This document shows, piece by piece, positions 19,495 through 26,406 of a stretch of DNA of 41,619 nt. This stretch comes from an uncultured Bacteroidota bacterium (GTDB lineage: Bacteria; Bacteroidota; Bacteroidia; Flavobacteriales; Flavobacteriaceae), in the NCBI GenBank assembly GCA_902604715.1, contig CACLAD010000009.1, forward strand, positions 1 through 41,619, written 5' to 3'. Each line of letters starts with the position of its first letter. The stretch's first letter is position 1. Under the pieces are notes generated by a model. That model made no database searches. It saw nothing but the letters and a program-made list of their open reading frames with translations, and was not told the origin of the DNA. The position numbers and the translations under genes are program-made.

Positions 19495-20250
19495 CTAAAG
19501 CACTGGTACTCCGTTTGATATGGTAGAAATTGGGGCTACCATATAAGTGTCTTTTTTGTAGACATTTGTATTACTGTCACCCTCAAAACCAATCCACAAC
19601 TCAGAAACTAAATAATCATCAATTGCTGATCTGGATGTAAAAAAATAAACACCACCATATACATTTCCATCGGTGCTATTAATCATGGTCTTACCAATCA
19701 TACCAGGGAAATTTTCATTAGTGAAAACAGGGGCATATTCTTTTACTTGTCTTGACATTTCTTCATTGGTTGGATTTACTTCATTAGTATAATTAACAAC
19801 AAGAATATGAAGTCCAGATGCATCATCCACATTGAAAGAAGTTTTTCTCATAGAATGATTCCCATTGGCTAACTCAGTTCCATCAAATGTTTTAAAAACA
19901 TCAGTTTTAAAGTTAACCAAATTAGGGTGTTCAACTACACCTTTCCGTAATTCTGAATCTAAATAAATTTCAACATCTGTATGATTTGAAAAATAATATA
20001 CACCTCCAAAGATTTCTGTCTCTAAATTTCCGATAAATGATTTACCAAGTAATCCTGGAACATTTTCAGATGTAAAGTTTGGGGCAACGGCACTGCCCAA
20101 CTCAGCATGCTGTTCTAATGTCATATTTTCAAGCTGATAGTTTACTATTAGGACTGTTTCATCTGCATAAATTGCGTTTTGATCATTGGTATTTGAGTTT
20201 TTGCAGCCAAATAAAGTAACAAAACAAGCGAATATTAAAAATTTTTTCAT
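19495..20250 (-). CDS. Lipoprotein with two tandem YdhR-like domains
   Basis: This 251-residue protein has a lipoprotein signal with lipobox LFGC and Cys16. The mature part is an internal duplication: residues about 33-130 and 149-247 share VLIVNY/ILVVNY, APNFTSENVPGLLGK/APVFTNENFPGMIGK, FGGVYYF/YGGVYFF and YLDSEL/YLVSEL. This pattern matches YdhR-like putative monooxygenase domains with a dimeric alpha/beta-barrel fold, which normally pair as dimers, so the duplication could form a pseudo-dimer. The enzymatic reaction is unknown, and surface or periplasmic display is unusual for this fold. It is divergent from the quinone reductase operon. Confidence 0.7.
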   Translation of the reverse strand: MKKFLIFACFVTLFGCKNSNTNDQNAIYADETVLIVNYQLENMTLEQHAELGSAVAPNFTSENVPGLLGKSFIGNLETEIFGGVYYFSNHTDVEIYLDSELRKGVVEHPNLVNFKTDVFKTFDGTELANGNHSMRKTSFNVDDASGLHILVVNYTNEVNPTNEEMSRQVKEYAPVFTNENFPGMIGKTMINSTDGNVYGGVYFFTSRSAIDDYLVSELWIGFEGDSNTNVYKKDTYMVAPISTISNGVPVL

Positions 20251-20382
20251 TGATTTTACACTTAAATATTAATTGTTAGTTCAATTTAAACTGAATTAAT
20301 TTAATAACAAAGTAAGTTTAAAAATTAAGGTAAATATTTTTACAGTGGCACATGATTTGATGTTTGTATTAAAACTTGTTAA

Positions 20383-20997
20383 ATGAAAAACCTAATCATT
20401 ATTGGTCATCCTTATAAAAAATCCTTTTGTTACAATGGAATTTTTAAAACAATTTTTAACGAAATAGATAAGTCTGGTCAAGAATTGGAGGTAATTGATT
20501 TATACAGAGATAGTTTTTCTAGACCTAGAACAAAACTGATTGAAAAATATAAAAACTTAGTGCTGTGGAGTGAAAGAATATATGTTATTTCACCTGTTTG
20601 GTGGTTTAGATTAACCCCAAGAATGGAAGTTTTCTTCGATGAAGTACTTACCCCAGGATTTGCATATAAGTTCGTAAATATCACAAATACATACGCATAT
20701 CCAAAACCATTTCTAAAGGATAAAAAAGTACGTACATATATTACTCACGGAGCTCCAGCTCTTCCTGTAAAAACTCTTTACTTTAATTCGGTAAAATTAA
20801 GATTAGTAATGGGTGTTTATTCTTTTGTATTTGGATGGAAACCATCTCTTTGGTTCAAAACAAAACAATTTTGGTCAGTTCCTTTTGTAAGTGAAAAGAA
20901 AAGAAAAAAATATTTAGGTGTTGTATTAAATGATATCAGAAATGATCTCAGAACTAAAAATATTTTCAATCAGAAACCAGTATTAGAAAATAATTAA
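20383..20997 (+). CDS. Flavodoxin-fold NAD(P)H:quinone oxidoreductase (MdaB/KefF family)
   Basis: This is a predicted FMN or FAD-dependent two-electron quinone reductase of 204 residues. The N-terminal flavodoxin-like strand MKNLIIIGHPYKKSFCYNG places the phosphate-binding loop, and ISPVWWFRLTPRMEVFFDEVLTPGFAYKF is the family signature for the flavin-binding and active-site region. It starts an operon of four genes (20383-21790) with gaps of 2 nt, a 4-nt overlap and 3 nt. The physiological quinone is unknown; oxidative or electrophile stress defence is a reasonable inference. Confidence 0.82.
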   Translation: MKNLIIIGHPYKKSFCYNGIFKTIFNEIDKSGQELEVIDLYRDSFSRPRTKLIEKYKNLVLWSERIYVISPVWWFRLTPRMEVFFDEVLTPGFAYKFVNITNTYAYPKPFLKDKKVRTYITHGAPALPVKTLYFNSVKLRLVMGVYSFVFGWKPSLWFKTKQFWSVPFVSEKKRKKYLGVVLNDIRNDLRTKNIFNQKPVLENN

Positions 20998-20999
20998 GC

Positions 21000-21416
21000 A
21001 TGTTAAAAAGGTTTAGTACTAATGATTATTTAATCAGAATTCCACTATTTATTATTTTTTTCTGGTTTGGAATTCTAAAAGTACTTGATGTTTCCCCGGC
21101 AACTGAATTAATAATTGATACTGTTTTTTGGATGCCTTTTTTATCAGCAAAAACTTGGTCAATAGTTATTGGATATTGGGAAATGGCAATTGGAATTTGT
21201 TTTTTAAGTAAAAACACAACGCTTGCCGCTGTTATCTTGATGTTTCTGCAGATGGCGGGAACTTTTTTACCGCTGGTGATTTTACCAGAAATTACCTTTC
21301 AAGATGGAAACCCTTTTCTACCAACACTTGAGGGGCAATACATAATTAAAAATATAATAATAATTACTGCTGCCCTGATTATAGGTAGAAGTTATCTAAA
21401 AATTAAATTAAAATGA
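21000..21416 (+). CDS. DoxX/DUF417-like small integral membrane protein
   Basis: This 138-residue protein has four hydrophobic segments (about 11-27, 57-73, 75-94 and 112-128), the size and layout of the DoxX superfamily. The C-terminal EGQYIIKNIIIITAALIIG segment is characteristic. Such proteins often accompany quinone- or thiol-related redox enzymes, consistent with the quinone reductase encoded 2 nt upstream. I cannot separate DoxX from DUF417 (RclC-like) by eye. Confidence 0.72.
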   Translation: MLKRFSTNDYLIRIPLFIIFFWFGILKVLDVSPATELIIDTVFWMPFLSAKTWSIVIGYWEMAIGICFLSKNTTLAAVILMFLQMAGTFLPLVILPEITFQDGNPFLPTLEGQYIIKNIIIITAALIIGRSYLKIKLK

Positions 21417-21598
21417 AAAAAATAATTGAAGTTTATTATCCCGTAATTTTAGCATTTATATGCCTTTTATACTCTGTAGGCCTTGGTTTATCAGGAAATA
21501 CTGCTGAAGCTCAATATACCGCTCATTGGCCTGGAACAATTTTACTTTTTGCAATTGCGATACGTCAAAGAAGAAGAGACCATAACTCAAGAAAATAA
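21413..21598 (+). CDS. Small membrane protein, 61 residues
   Basis: The ATG overlaps the DoxX-like stop (ATGA), so it is probably coupled to it. The protein has one clear transmembrane helix (about 8-27), a second weaker one (about 40-50) and a basic tail (RQRRRDHNSRK). I know no family for it. Its place in a compact operon and the lack of overlap with another gene support that it is real. Confidence 0.6.
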   Translation: MKKIIEVYYPVILAFICLLYSVGLGLSGNTAEAQYTAHWPGTILLFAIAIRQRRRDHNSRK

Positions 21599-21601
21599 GA
21601 T

Positions 21602-21790
21602 ATGTTAAGCCCATTAATGTTTATAATTGGATTTATAATATTCCTGCTTTACATGTCAGGATTACTGTGGATGATCAAATCATCTCATGATGATCAACGA
21701 AGAAGAAGGGAAAGGGACGAAAGGCTAAATCAATCTGACGAGAACGACTATGATGGTGGAGGAAATTGGGGTAGATTTGAAAATAAGTAA
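21602..21790 (+). CDS. Small single-pass membrane protein, 62 residues
   Basis: This is the last gene of the quinone reductase operon, 3 nt after the preceding stop. One transmembrane helix (about 4-25) is followed by a highly charged tail (SSHDDQRRRRERDERLN) and a Gly/Asp-rich end. No family is recognised. Its TAA is immediately followed by the tRNA-Thr relic, so the gene ends exactly at the boundary of the repeated sequence; whether the original gene was longer cannot be told. Confidence 0.55.
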   Translation: MLSPLMFIIGFIIFLLYMSGLLWMIKSSHDDQRRRRERDERLNQSDENDYDGGGNWGRFENK

Positions 21791-21837
21791 GAGCCAATGC
21801 CGAGAATTGAACTCGGGACTTCTTCCTTACCAATGAA
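21791..21837 (-). pseudogene. 3' fragment of tRNA-Thr(GGT)
   Basis: This is a 47-bp stretch that matches 23135-23181 at 45 of 47 positions. It contains the anticodon loop, the 3' half of the anticodon stem, the variable loop, an intact T-arm and the 3' acceptor strand, but no D-arm or 5' half, so it cannot make a tRNA. It lies in the same orientation as the complete gene, directly downstream of the kelch gene. The breakpoint at the anticodon loop and retention of the 3' end are typical of attachment-site duplications left by elements integrating into tRNA genes. Confidence 0.9.
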
Positions 21838-21855
21838 AGGGATGTTGTTTATTAA

Positions 21856-23040
21856 CTAATTTTGTTTTATAAACTTGAATGTTTTTGAAAATCCTTGACT
21901 GAATAACTTTAAGAAATAAGTATTTTGGGATAAGTTATCAGTTCTGATATTATTATTTTTTAATATTTGACCTGTTTGAACAATCTTAGATGAAGTATCA
22001 TATATTTCATATTGTAAACTATCATAATCAGATTTAATATTTATAAAATTTGTTGATGGATTTGGGTAAATTATAATTTTATTTATTAAGTCAAAACTAT
22101 TATCGCCCAAAATTTGTTCAATACTAGCATTCTGTACACTATTTAGCCAACTTTCAGAAGACGGAGTATAATTACCACCTACAATATATATTTCAGAATT
22201 TATAATTTCAGAATCAAAATGTCTTCTACCAATCATATTATTTTCTATATTGATAAAAGTTTGATTTGAAGTATCAAACAACGCTATTCTGTTTAATTCA
22301 GTGTAGTCGCCTAGAATAAATATTAAATCATCGATGGTACTAAGAGAATTAGCTGAAACTGAGAAAGGCATCACGAACTGACTTTCCCACTGATTGGTAG
22401 TTAAATCAAATACATCAATTTTATTTGAGACAGAACCATTATAACCTCCTATTGTATATAATTTGTTATTTAAAATCTCTCCTCTAGTATTTTTAGCTTC
22501 TGGCATATTTGGTAATTCTGTCCAAGAATCAAAAGATGTGTTGTAATAATAAAACGTACTGTAGTAATTATTTTCATTAGAACCTCCAAATACATAAATA
22601 TTATTATTTAACTGAGCTGAACCTGCCTGTTCTCTAGGAATAGGATTATTAGTACCATAACCAACCTCTCCAGAAGTTAAATTTATAATTTCCAATTCTT
22701 GGTTATAATTATTAAGATTAGAATTTAGCTCGCCATTGAAAAGGTACAAGTAATCTCCGATTATCTCTCCATTTCCATATCTCTTATCAATTAAACTAAC
22801 ATTAGGTTGGAATATTTCCCATTGATCAGATGAAAAATCATATATGTAAAGAAAATCGTAAACACTTGGATAAATATCGCCACAATTTATAATTATTTTA
22901 TTTCCATATTTACTTGTGGTTAACAGTGAGATATTTTCTGGAATATCTTGTGAATCAGTAAAATCTAAGTTTCCCTGAGCAATAATGTTGTAAAAAAACA
23001 ATTGAAATAATACTACAGGGAAAATTAAGTGTTTTTTCAT
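21856..23040 (-). CDS. Secreted kelch-repeat protein with T9SS type A sorting tail
   Basis: This 394-residue protein starts best at ATG 23040 (MKKHLIFPVVLF), which places a signal peptide (1-22) at the N-terminus; a longer frame from 23067 would bury it. Kelch-like repeats run from about 40 to 300, visible as IYVFGGSNENNYYS, LYTIGGYNGSVSNKIDVFD, LIFILGDY and IYIVGGNYTPSSES blocks with WxxxxxMP motifs. The last 75 residues are a Por secretion tail (IIYPNPSTNFINIKS, YEIYDTSSKIVQTGQ, YFLKLFSQ), so it is exported by the type IX system. The gene is the only one between the tRNA-Thr relic and the intact tRNA-Thr. Its ligand is unknown. Confidence 0.85.
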   Translation of the reverse strand: MKKHLIFPVVLFQLFFYNIIAQGNLDFTDSQDIPENISLLTTSKYGNKIIINCGDIYPSVYDFLYIYDFSSDQWEIFQPNVSLIDKRYGNGEIIGDYLYLFNGELNSNLNNYNQELEIINLTSGEVGYGTNNPIPREQAGSAQLNNNIYVFGGSNENNYYSTFYYYNTSFDSWTELPNMPEAKNTRGEILNNKLYTIGGYNGSVSNKIDVFDLTTNQWESQFVMPFSVSANSLSTIDDLIFILGDYTELNRIALFDTSNQTFINIENNMIGRRHFDSEIINSEIYIVGGNYTPSSESWLNSVQNASIEQILGDNSFDLINKIIIYPNPSTNFINIKSDYDSLQYEIYDTSSKIVQTGQILKNNNIRTDNLSQNTYFLKLFSQGFSKTFKFIKQN

Positions 23041-23064
23041 TCGAGAAAAGTACAAAAAAAAAGA

Positions 23065-23100
23065 CAAAATTATATTTATCCTATTATTATACTTAACAAA
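23065..23100 (-). promoter_or_regulatory. Weak candidate promoter for the kelch gene
   Basis: On the minus strand, TTTG (23100-23097) is followed after 24 bp by TAATTTTG (23072-23065), a full match to the -7 consensus but with spacing slightly over the usual 17-23. The predicted RNA start is near 23058, about 18 nt before the chosen ATG. Confidence 0.35.
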
Positions 23101-23134
23101 GTAAATGAAAGATTAGTAAACAGCTATAACAGAT

Positions 23135-23181
23135 GAGCCAATGCCGAGAATTGAACTCGGGACCTCTTCCTTACCAAGGAA
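23135..23181 (-). repeat. Direct-repeat copy within intact tRNA-Thr(GGT)
   Basis: This is the partner of the relic at 21791-21837. The two copies are identical for 29 bp, then differ at two positions (C/T and G/T) within the next 18 bp. They are 1344 bp apart and flank exactly one gene. Confidence 0.9.
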
Positions 23182-23207
23182 GCGCTCTACCACTGAGCTA
23201 CACCGGC
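23136..23207 (-). tRNA. trnT: tRNA-Thr (GGT anticodon)
   Basis: A 72-nt minus-strand cloverleaf. Acceptor GCCGGTG pairs with CATTGGC, including two G-T pairs; discriminator T. The anticodon stem CTTCC/GGAAG holds loop TTGGTAA with anticodon GGT. No encoded CCA. It is the last tRNA of the cluster, equivalent in order to E. coli thrT. Confidence 0.96.
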
Positions 23208-23221
23208 TAGTGATTATTTTG

Positions 23222-23294
23222 AGCGGGAGACCGGGTTCGAACCGGCGACATTCAGCTTGGAAGGCTGACGCTCTACCAACTGAGCTACTCCCGC
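23222..23294 (-). tRNA. trnG: tRNA-Gly (TCC anticodon)
   Basis: A 73-nt minus-strand cloverleaf. Acceptor GCGGGAG pairs with CTCCCGC; the anticodon stem TCAGC/GCTGA holds loop CTTCCAA with anticodon TCC. T-arm CCGGTTCGAACCCGG is regular. It lies 14 nt from tRNA-Thr(GGT). Confidence 0.97.
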
Positions 23295-23303
23295 ATTATT
23301 GTG

Positions 23304-23386
23304 TGGGGAGAGCAGGATTCGAACCTGCGAAGGTAAAAACCAACAGATTTACAGTCTGTCCTCGTTGGCCGCTTGAGTATCTCCCC
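23304..23386 (-). tRNA. trnY: tRNA-Tyr (GTA anticodon)
   Basis: An 83-nt minus-strand class II tRNA with a long variable arm. Acceptor GGGGAGA pairs with TCTCCCC, discriminator A; anticodon stem CAGAC/TCTG region holds anticodon GTA. It lies 9 nt from tRNA-Gly. Confidence 0.96.
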
Positions 23387-23409
23387 GAATTAAGTATTTT
23401 AAAGAACTG

Positions 23410-23483
23410 AGCCGATGGAGGGACTCGAACCCACGACCTGCTGATTACAAATCAGCTGCTCTAGCCAGCTGAGCTACATCGGC
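23410..23483 (-). tRNA. trnT: tRNA-Thr (TGT anticodon)
   Basis: A 74-nt minus-strand cloverleaf. Acceptor GCCGATG pairs with CATCGGC, discriminator T; anticodon stem CTGAT/ATCAG holds anticodon TGT. It is the first tRNA of the Thr-Tyr-Gly-Thr cluster, and follows the xerC terminator by 13 nt. Confidence 0.97.
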
Positions 23484-23496
23484 TTGTGCTTTTTTC

Positions 23497-23519
23497 AAAA
23501 AAAAGCCCGCTTTGAGCGG
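23497..23519 (-). terminator. Intrinsic terminator between xerC and the tRNA cluster
   Basis: On the minus strand CCGCT-CAA-AGCGG forms a 5-bp GC-rich stem with a 3-nt loop, followed by GGC and eight T residues. It lies 73 nt after the xerC stop and just before the first tRNA. Confidence 0.7.
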
Positions 23520-23592
23520 ATTGCAAATGTAAATATTTATTTTTTCAATCAAAACAAATTATATTTTTTTTTAATCAGAAAACAAACAAAAA

Positions 23593-24483
23593 TCAACCTT
23601 TGTTTCGGGGGTGAGATTTCTTAAAAACTTTTTTTATTTCTTCGATAGATCTATTTGTGTAAACCTGTGTAGCGGCAAGGCTTGTATGCCCCAATAAATC
23701 TTTAACCGAATTTAAATCGGCCCCGTTATTTAAAAGATGAGTTGCAAAAGAATGACGAAGGATATGTGGGCTTTTTTTAAGCTTAGTTGTAAAACCAGAA
23801 AAATATTTTTTAGTAATTCTGTAAACCAGATTATCATAAATTTTTTTTCCTTTAGAGGTTAAAATAAGTGTGTCATTACTTTTTATATTTTTTAGCTTAT
23901 TTCTGAATTCCAAATATTTTTCAATAGATTTTAAGCCTGAATCAATAAGCGGAATATATCTTTCTTTATTTCTCTTGCCTAAAACTTTTATTCTACTATT
24001 TGAATAGTCTATATTTTGAATTTTTAGATCAATTAACTCTTGTCTTCTAATTCCTGTGGTATATAATAGTTCTAATACAAGATAATCTCTAGATCCTTCA
24101 AAGGAGTTTTTAAAATTTTTAGATTTTAAAACATCTAAAATCTCACTTTCAGAAAATGGTAATTGAATTGTTGATTTTGTTTTTAAAGCTTTATGCTCAT
24201 TTAAGGGGTTTTTTTTAATATCTCCCGTCTTGAGTAAAAACTTATAATAACTATTTAGAGAAGATATTTTACGATTTATTGAAGAATTAGAAATTTCATC
24301 GGCTACAAGAGAAACGATCCAGGATCTGATTTGAGAATAATTAGCTTTTTTTATCCCTTTTTGCTCAAACTTTTCAAAGTTAAAATCATAAAAAGTCTTT
24401 AAGTCGTTTTTGTAAGCAACAATAGTTTTGGGAGAGTACTTTTTCTCTAGTTGTAAATGATCAAGAAATGAATTAAATTCCAT
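23593..24483 (-). CDS. xerC: Tyrosine recombinase XerC/D
   Basis: This chromosome-dimer-resolution recombinase has 296 residues. The N-terminal SAM-like core-binding domain occupies 1-85. The catalytic domain has R146 (TTGIRRQEL), K170 (LGKRNKER), H240 and R243 (HILRHSF), H266 (LLGHTSL) and nucleophile Y275 (TQVYTN). It lies 61 nt downstream of rpsU, the usual position in Flavobacteriia, so it is the housekeeping enzyme and not a mobile-element integrase. Confidence 0.92.
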   Translation of the reverse strand: MEFNSFLDHLQLEKKYSPKTIVAYKNDLKTFYDFNFEKFEQKGIKKANYSQIRSWIVSLVADEISNSSINRKISSLNSYYKFLLKTGDIKKNPLNEHKALKTKSTIQLPFSESEILDVLKSKNFKNSFEGSRDYLVLELLYTTGIRRQELIDLKIQNIDYSNSRIKVLGKRNKERYIPLIDSGLKSIEKYLEFRNKLKNIKSNDTLILTSKGKKIYDNLVYRITKKYFSGFTTKLKKSPHILRHSFATHLLNNGADLNSVKDLLGHTSLAATQVYTNRSIEEIKKVFKKSHPRNKG

Positions 24484-24544
24484 ACCTCAAATAAGTATAA
24501 ATTTATAAATTATTGGTAAGTATGTCAGTAGGAATGGAGATATA

Positions 24545-24739
24545 TTAAATATCTTCTTGGTCTCTGAGTCTTTGTACATGCTGAGCTTTTTGAATCACAG
24601 CCCTCCTTTTGATTGAAGGTTTTACAAATTCTTTTCTGGTTTGTAAAGACCTCTTCGTTCCAGTTTTGTCAAACTTTCTTTTGAAACGTTTAAGTGCTCT
24701 GTCGATATTTTCTCCGTCTTTAATTGGTATTATTAGCAT
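24545..24739 (-). CDS. rpsU: Ribosomal protein bS21
   Basis: This small-subunit protein of 64 residues begins MLIIPIKDGENIDRALKRFKRKFDKTG and ends in a basic tail, as in Bacteroidota. In Flavobacterium johnsoniae ribosomes bS21 helps hide the 3' anti-Shine-Dalgarno of 16S rRNA, so that most genes do not use a Shine-Dalgarno. Here rpsU itself has a strong one, consistent with autoregulation. Promoter and RBS are listed separately. Confidence 0.95.
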   Translation of the reverse strand: MLIIPIKDGENIDRALKRFKRKFDKTGTKRSLQTRKEFVKPSIKRRAVIQKAQHVQRLRDQEDI

Positions 24740-24747
24740 ATTACAAA

Positions 24748-24755
24748 CCTCCTTT
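24748..24755 (-). promoter_or_regulatory. Strong Shine-Dalgarno of rpsU
   Basis: The minus-strand sequence AAAGGAGG ends 8 nt before the rpsU ATG, at ideal spacing. The leaders I inspected for rpoB, rpoC, rplL, tuf, idi and proteorhodopsin have no comparable sequence. This matches the known pattern in which rpsU is an exception to Shine-Dalgarno avoidance in Flavobacteriia. Confidence 0.85.
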
Positions 24756-24770
24756 CTTTAAAATTTGATG

Positions 24771-24798
24771 CAAATATAAACTAAAAATAATCTAACAA
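24771..24798 (-). promoter_or_regulatory. Candidate flavobacterial promoter for rpsU
   Basis: On the minus strand TTG (24798-24796, within TTTTG) precedes TATATTTG (24778-24771) by 17 bp, matching the consensus. The predicted start near 24764 leaves a 25-nt leader containing the Shine-Dalgarno. Confidence 0.62.
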
Positions 24799-24817
24799 AA
24801 GATTTTATATAGAAAAA

Positions 24818-26347
24818 TTAATTTTTAATTGCCTCTAAATATTTTTTTAGTTGTTCTTTAACAATTGGGAATAAAAAGTATAGGCCAACCATATTTGGAA
24901 ATACCATTGCAAAAATCATAGCGTCTGAAAAAGCCCATATCGAATTCATACTAGCAGCAGCTCCTATAACAACAAACATTAAAAATAAAACCTTGTAAGT
25001 TAAATCAGCAATATAACCTCTTCCAAATAAAAACTTCCATGACTGTAATCCATAATATGACCAAGAAATCATAGTTGAAACTGCAAATAATACAACTGCA
25101 ACAGTAAGAAATATATCAGAGCCTGGAATATATTCAGCAAAGGCCATTTGTGTTATAGCAGCCCCCTCGTAAATAACCCCATCAATTAAGACTGCACCCG
25201 TTCCATCACCTCCATAAACAAATGCTCCGGATGAATTAAATGTGATTATAACTAAAGCTGTCATTGTACAAATAACCACGGTATCAATAAATGGCTCTAG
25301 CAAAGCAACTAAACCTTCGGAAGCTGCATATTTTGTTTTGACTGCAGAATGAGCTATCGAGGCTGAACCTGCTCCAGCTTCGTTTGAAAAGGCAGCTCTC
25401 TGAAAGCCAACCATCAAAACCCCAATTATTCCTCCAACTCCGACAGCGGTTGGATTAAAAGCCTCACTAATAATTAATCCTATAGCATCATCAATAAATG
25501 AGAAGTTAATAGCTAAAATGTAAATACATGCTAAAATATAAAGCAATGCCATAAATGGAACTACTTTTTCAGTAACAGATGCAATTCTTTTGATACCACC
25601 AATTATAATTATACCTACCAAAGCAGCTAAAACAATTCCTATCATTGCTCCAGCAAAAGTCGATTCATAACCAAATAAGTTTTTTATTACTATTGTTGCT
25701 TGGTTTGATTGAGCAGCATTACCTCCACCAAAAGAACCTCCAATACAGAAGACAGCAAAGAGTGATGCAGCGACCGTACCTAAAGTTTTAAAACCTTTTG
25801 ATTTGAGCCCCCTGCTTATGTAGTACATAGGTCCACCATAAACTACCCCATCCTTGTCAACATCTCTGTAATATACACCTAGTGTACATTCGACAAATTT
25901 TGTGGACATTCCTAATAATCCACAAATAATCATCCAAAAAGTTGCACCAGGTCCGCCTAACGCAATGGCTAAGGCAACTCCAGCAATATTTCCATTTCCT
26001 ACAGTTCCTGAAACCGCTGTTGCTAGTGCTTGAAAATGAGAAACCTCACCTTCTTCTGAATTTGAATCAGACTTTTCTACACTATCGTATTTTCCTCTAA
26101 CAACATTGATTGAAGTCAAAAAATATCTTATGTTAGGAAAACCAAAATATAATGTAAAAAATAAAGCACTTGCAACAAGTAATAATATTACAAAAGGATA
26201 ACCTGATACTTCAAAAAATATTACTGAACTAAAAAAATCCGAAATAGGCTGAAATGCTTCGTCAATTCGCTGATCTAAGCCTTTTTCTTGTGCCCTTAGA
26301 TTTAAAGAGCTAAGCAGTGATAAAAAAAGAAATATATATTTTTTCAT
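24818..26347 (-). CDS. Sodium:alanine/amino-acid symporter, AGCS family
   Basis: This inner-membrane transporter of 509 residues imports alanine, glycine or a related amino acid with sodium. The family signature is visible as GTVGNGNIAGVALAIALGGPGA with FWMIICGLLGMSTKF, and VGFQRAAFSNEAGAGSA further on. About eleven hydrophobic helices are present after an N-terminal segment (1-19) that itself looks like a signal sequence. The position corresponding to the common GTGN reads GNGN. It is monocistronic by spacing. Exact substrate cannot be assigned. Confidence 0.9.
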   Translation of the reverse strand: MKKYIFLFLSLLSSLNLRAQEKGLDQRIDEAFQPISDFFSSVIFFEVSGYPFVILLLVASALFFTLYFGFPNIRYFLTSINVVRGKYDSVEKSDSNSEEGEVSHFQALATAVSGTVGNGNIAGVALAIALGGPGATFWMIICGLLGMSTKFVECTLGVYYRDVDKDGVVYGGPMYYISRGLKSKGFKTLGTVAASLFAVFCIGGSFGGGNAAQSNQATIVIKNLFGYESTFAGAMIGIVLAALVGIIIIGGIKRIASVTEKVVPFMALLYILACIYILAINFSFIDDAIGLIISEAFNPTAVGVGGIIGVLMVGFQRAAFSNEAGAGSASIAHSAVKTKYAASEGLVALLEPFIDTVVICTMTALVIITFNSSGAFVYGGDGTGAVLIDGVIYEGAAITQMAFAEYIPGSDIFLTVAVVLFAVSTMISWSYYGLQSWKFLFGRGYIADLTYKVLFLMFVVIGAAASMNSIWAFSDAMIFAMVFPNMVGLYFLFPIVKEQLKKYLEAIKN

Positions 26348-26406
26348 GATGTTTTTTTGAATGAAGTTTACAAGATGAGAAAAAAAATAGATTTTTGAAA
26401 ATTAAT

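Larger units (their letters stand above)
17874..23135. other. Accessory block separating the tRNA cluster from tuf
   Basis: The four tRNAs at 23136-23483 and tuf form one operon in E. coli (thrU-tyrU-glyT-thrT-tufB) in this same tRNA order. Here about 5.3 kb with genes on both strands lies between them: alkA-like, a membrane protein, a YdhR-like lipoprotein, a quinone reductase operon and a kelch protein. A 3' fragment of tRNA-Thr is present inside the block at 21791-21837. No integrase or transposase is present. An insertion is inferred from synteny; the number of events is unknown. Confidence 0.55.

Noticed and set aside
23141-23410. 89-residue plus-strand ORF
   Set aside because: It is the antisense reading through the tRNA-Thr, tRNA-Gly and tRNA-Tyr genes; such tRNA-derived ORFs are common artefacts.
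23593-24483. XerC as the integrase of the tRNA-Thr-linked insertion
   Set aside because: It sits on the other side of the tRNA cluster next to rpsU, its usual flavobacterial place, and matches housekeeping XerC in length and motifs.
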